A stretch of DNA of 6,478 nt from Treponema sp. (lineage in GTDB: Bacteria; Spirochaetota; Spirochaetia; Treponematales; Breznakiellaceae): positions 1 through 6,478 of the forward strand of contig JAIRLQ010000132.1 of NCBI GenBank assembly GCA_031259345.1, written 5' to 3'. Below, piece by piece: positions 5,140 through 6,478 of the stretch. Below the pieces are notes generated by a model that made no database searches, had not been told where the DNA came from, and saw only the letters and a program-made list of their open reading frames with translations. A program made the position numbers and the translations under genes. The number at the start of each line of letters is the position of its first letter. Positions within the stretch are counted from its first letter, which is position 1.

Positions 5140-5640
5140 TTACCGCAACGCGCCGGCCTGGGTCTGAGTGGCTTTTTTCCAGAACTGGCTCCTTCCGAAG
5201 GGGCCAATCTTTCCCCGCATTTCCAGAGTATCAACTTTGTAGCGGTTTCCGTTAGCGGCATGGAAAGTGATTTCGCAGCCATACATTTTGCCGTCATTGG
5301 GATCGACCACATTTCCTCCTTTCCAGTGTCCCGCCTGACGGTCCGGGGACAGGCCGAAGATCCAGGGGGTACCCACTACAGTCATCTTTTTTACATCCCC
5401 AGCCACCGGAAAACCCCGGTAGCTCGACTCACACTTATATGCCTTTTCATCTTGAGAAAACCCCGCAATGGAAAGGACTTTGCCGTAGAGTTTTCCTCCC
5501 TCAATATAAATCTGCCAGCCCGCGGTCTCCTTTCCGGTTTTCTCATCTACGCTGATCCAGAAGCCTTCCGCAGGGTCCGCCGCCGCAAACACCGTGGCCA
5601 TCACCGCCAGTATTCCCATCAAGATTAGTTTTCTTGCCAT
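5140..5640 (-). CDS. Secreted DUF2147 domain protein
   Basis: The start is the ATG at 5640, preceded by GAAGGAG with a 7-nt spacer; the longer frame from a TTG at 5691 would hide the signal peptide and is rejected. The 166-residue product starts with a Sec signal peptide, MARKLILMGILAVMATVF followed by AAA/DP, cleaved probably near residue 21. The mature part shows DUF2147 hallmarks in order: DPAEGFWISVDEKTGK at its beginning, GWQIYIEGGKLYGKVLSI, then WKGGNVVDPNDGKMYGCEI and, near the end, MRGKIGPFGRSQFWKKA. The family is periplasmic or envelope-associated in many bacteria, and its biochemical role is not established. The last nine residues (TQTQAGALR) follow the usual end of the domain and may have been added where the gene was joined to the toxin remnant 5 bp downstream. 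A weak promoter lies upstream. Confidence 0.85.
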   Translation of the reverse strand: MARKLILMGILAVMATVFAAADPAEGFWISVDEKTGKETAGWQIYIEGGKLYGKVLSIAGFSQDEKAYKCESSYRGFPVAGDVKKMTVVGTPWIFGLSPDRQAGHWKGGNVVDPNDGKMYGCEITFHAANGNRYKVDTLEMRGKIGPFGRSQFWKKATQTQAGALR

Positions 5641-5661
5641 GTCGATTCTCCTTCTGTAAGA

Positions 5662-5691
5662 AATATCGCACAGGAAAAAGGGATTTTGCAA
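5662..5691 (-). promoter_or_regulatory. Possible promoter of the DUF2147 gene
   Basis: On the minus strand TTGCAA (5691-5686) and GATATT (5667-5662) each match the sigma-70 boxes at 4 of 6 positions, 18 bp apart, about 20 nt before the gene start. This would give a very short leader, so it is only a candidate. The other content of the gap 5641-5779 is a 5-bp stem (5711-5726) and an A/T stem (5735-5751). Confidence 0.3.
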
Positions 5692-5734
5692 GTATACAGA
5701 ATGAACTGCTTCGCCCTAAATGGCGAGGTATCAG

Positions 5735-5751
5735 ATTTTTCTTCGAAAAAT
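5735..5751. terminator. Weak hairpin behind the AlaX gene
   Basis: ATTTTTC (5735-5741) and GAAAAAT (5745-5751) form a 7-bp, mostly A/T stem with a 3-nt loop, 29 nt after the stop at 5780. A second 5-bp stem TCGCC/GGCGA lies at 5711-5726. Neither is a convincing intrinsic terminator, as the first lacks a GC core and the second lacks a U-run, but both are in the right place. Confidence 0.25.
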
Positions 5752-5779
5752 TTGTCGTTGGATAGGAAATTATTAATAA

Positions 5780-6478
5780 TTATACCATGTCGATTTCCTG
5801 GGGCAGCGAGGCGAGGAAGGCGTCAAGTTTTTCGGCTGAGCTAAAAAGTCCCTGAAAAAAGGAAGCGCTTCCTCCGCCGCGGCCCCCCTGCGCTTCCATC
5901 CGGTCTTTTAAAAGGGGCCGTATGTCGGCGCCTTCGGCCGAGCAAAAAGCGGCAAATTTAAGCAGGAAAGTTGAAGAAAACACAAGAACGGCAGGGGTAA
6001 GTTTCTGCGCTGCCCGGCCGATACGAAGCAGGTCTTCCATCTCCGAATCGGAATAGTTGATGGTAAATACCCGCAACTTTCCGGAGACCGTGCCGCTTTG
6101 CCCCCCTTTTTTATTGTCCCTGCCTCTGCTGCTGAGGACCCTTGCCTTTTGGAGCAGATTCTTCGCCTTGCCCTGAGCGGCCGCTTCCTCAAGTTCCTGC
6201 ACACGTTTTTCAAGCAGGCCGAACCTGTCGATTAGGGCAAGTACCGCCTTTCCGGTTTCCGCAACAGGAACTTTGAGCGCGCGGGAGATGATCTCACCGT
6301 TTTGGCGCAGTATCCGCGAATCCTGAAATACCCGTCTTCCGGCGATAAAGCTGACCCGCGTCATACCTTTGTACTTTTCCGCCCCTAAAATACGAAGCAT
6401 CCCTATCCGGCCTGTAGACTTAAGGTGGGTTCCGCAGCAGGGGGAGAAGTCGTTCCCCTGAATCTCCACCACCCTGAT
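5780..6478 (-). CDS. Alanyl-tRNA editing protein, long AlaX type with DHHA1 domain, C-terminal part
   Basis: This enzyme class removes wrongly attached Ser or Gly from tRNA-Ala in the cytoplasm. The frame is open to the right edge (232 residues visible), and the sequence before the first possible GTG, reading IRVVEI, is still conserved, so the true start is outside. The visible end of the tRNA_SAD domain has PCCGTH at 13-18, whose Cys14 and His18 fit the CxxxH half of the zinc site; the HxxxH half would be in the missing part. KSTGRIGMLRILGAEKYKG follows. A helical, likely coiled-coil stretch (about 85-112, LLEKRVQELEEAAAQGKAKN) leads to a C-terminal DHHA1 region with the glycine motif GGRGGG (198-203) then SASFFQG. 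The charged Gly/Lys-rich linker near 117-128 is weakly conserved in such proteins. The free-standing nature, rather than an alanyl-tRNA synthetase, is inferred from the CCGTH form and the short DHHA1 part; the catalytic domains cannot be checked. Confidence 0.85.
   Translation of the reverse strand: MRVVEIQGNDFSPCCGTHLKSTGRIGMLRILGAEKYKGMTRVSFIAGRRVFQDSRILRQNGEIISRALKVPVAETGKAVLALIDRFGLLEKRVQELEEAAAQGKAKNLLQKARVLSSRGRDNKKGGQSGTVSGKLRVFTINYSDSEMEDLLRIGRAAQKLTPAVLVFSSTFLLKFAAFCSAEGADIRPLLKDRMEAQGGRGGGSASFFQGLFSSAEKLDAFLASLPQEIDMV

Overview
The window looks like ordinary chromosomal DNA of a bacterium with roughly half G+C. Gene content (a ribose-type sugar ABC operon with a URO-D-like protein, a DUF2147 protein, a long AlaX-type editing protein, a small antitoxin-like gene) and overall style recall host-associated spirochaetes such as Treponema, but this assignment is an impression and was not tested. 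All recognised genes lie on the minus strand, so the window reads from right to left.

Right end (6478 to 5780): the C-terminal part of a long alanyl-tRNA editing protein (AlaX with DHHA1 domain), cut by the window edge. Next (5640 to 5140) is a secreted DUF2147 protein with its own ribosome-binding site and possibly its own promoter. Directly behind it lies a 56-codon remnant with no start codon (5134 to 4964), which resembles the C-terminal half of a small toxin. It is followed 12 bp later by a complete small antitoxin-like gene (4951 to 4706). A copy of a dispersed palindromic repeat and a good intrinsic terminator (4664 to 4638) close this block.

Centre and left (4480 to 1): a sugar-uptake operon. 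A strong promoter (exact TTGACA, 17-bp spacer) carries a 22-bp palindromic operator over the predicted transcription start. A leader of about 217 nt with several hairpins follows. The genes in order are: periplasmic sugar-binding protein, a 279-bp structured gap, inner-membrane permease, double-domain ATPase, and the N-terminal 174 residues of a URO-D-like protein that runs off the left edge. The permease/ATPase junction overlaps by 8 bp, and the ATPase stop codon abuts the ribosome-binding site of the URO-D-like gene, so these three are tightly coupled.

The binding protein would capture a sugar in the periplasm, the permease and ATPase would import it, and the URO-D-like protein may act on the substrate or a derivative. 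The substrate cannot be read from the sequence. The less ordinary items are the operator, the repeat family in two intergenic regions, the inverted-repeat-bounded gap inside the operon, the decayed toxin-antitoxin pair, and the URO-D-like gene tied to a sugar importer.
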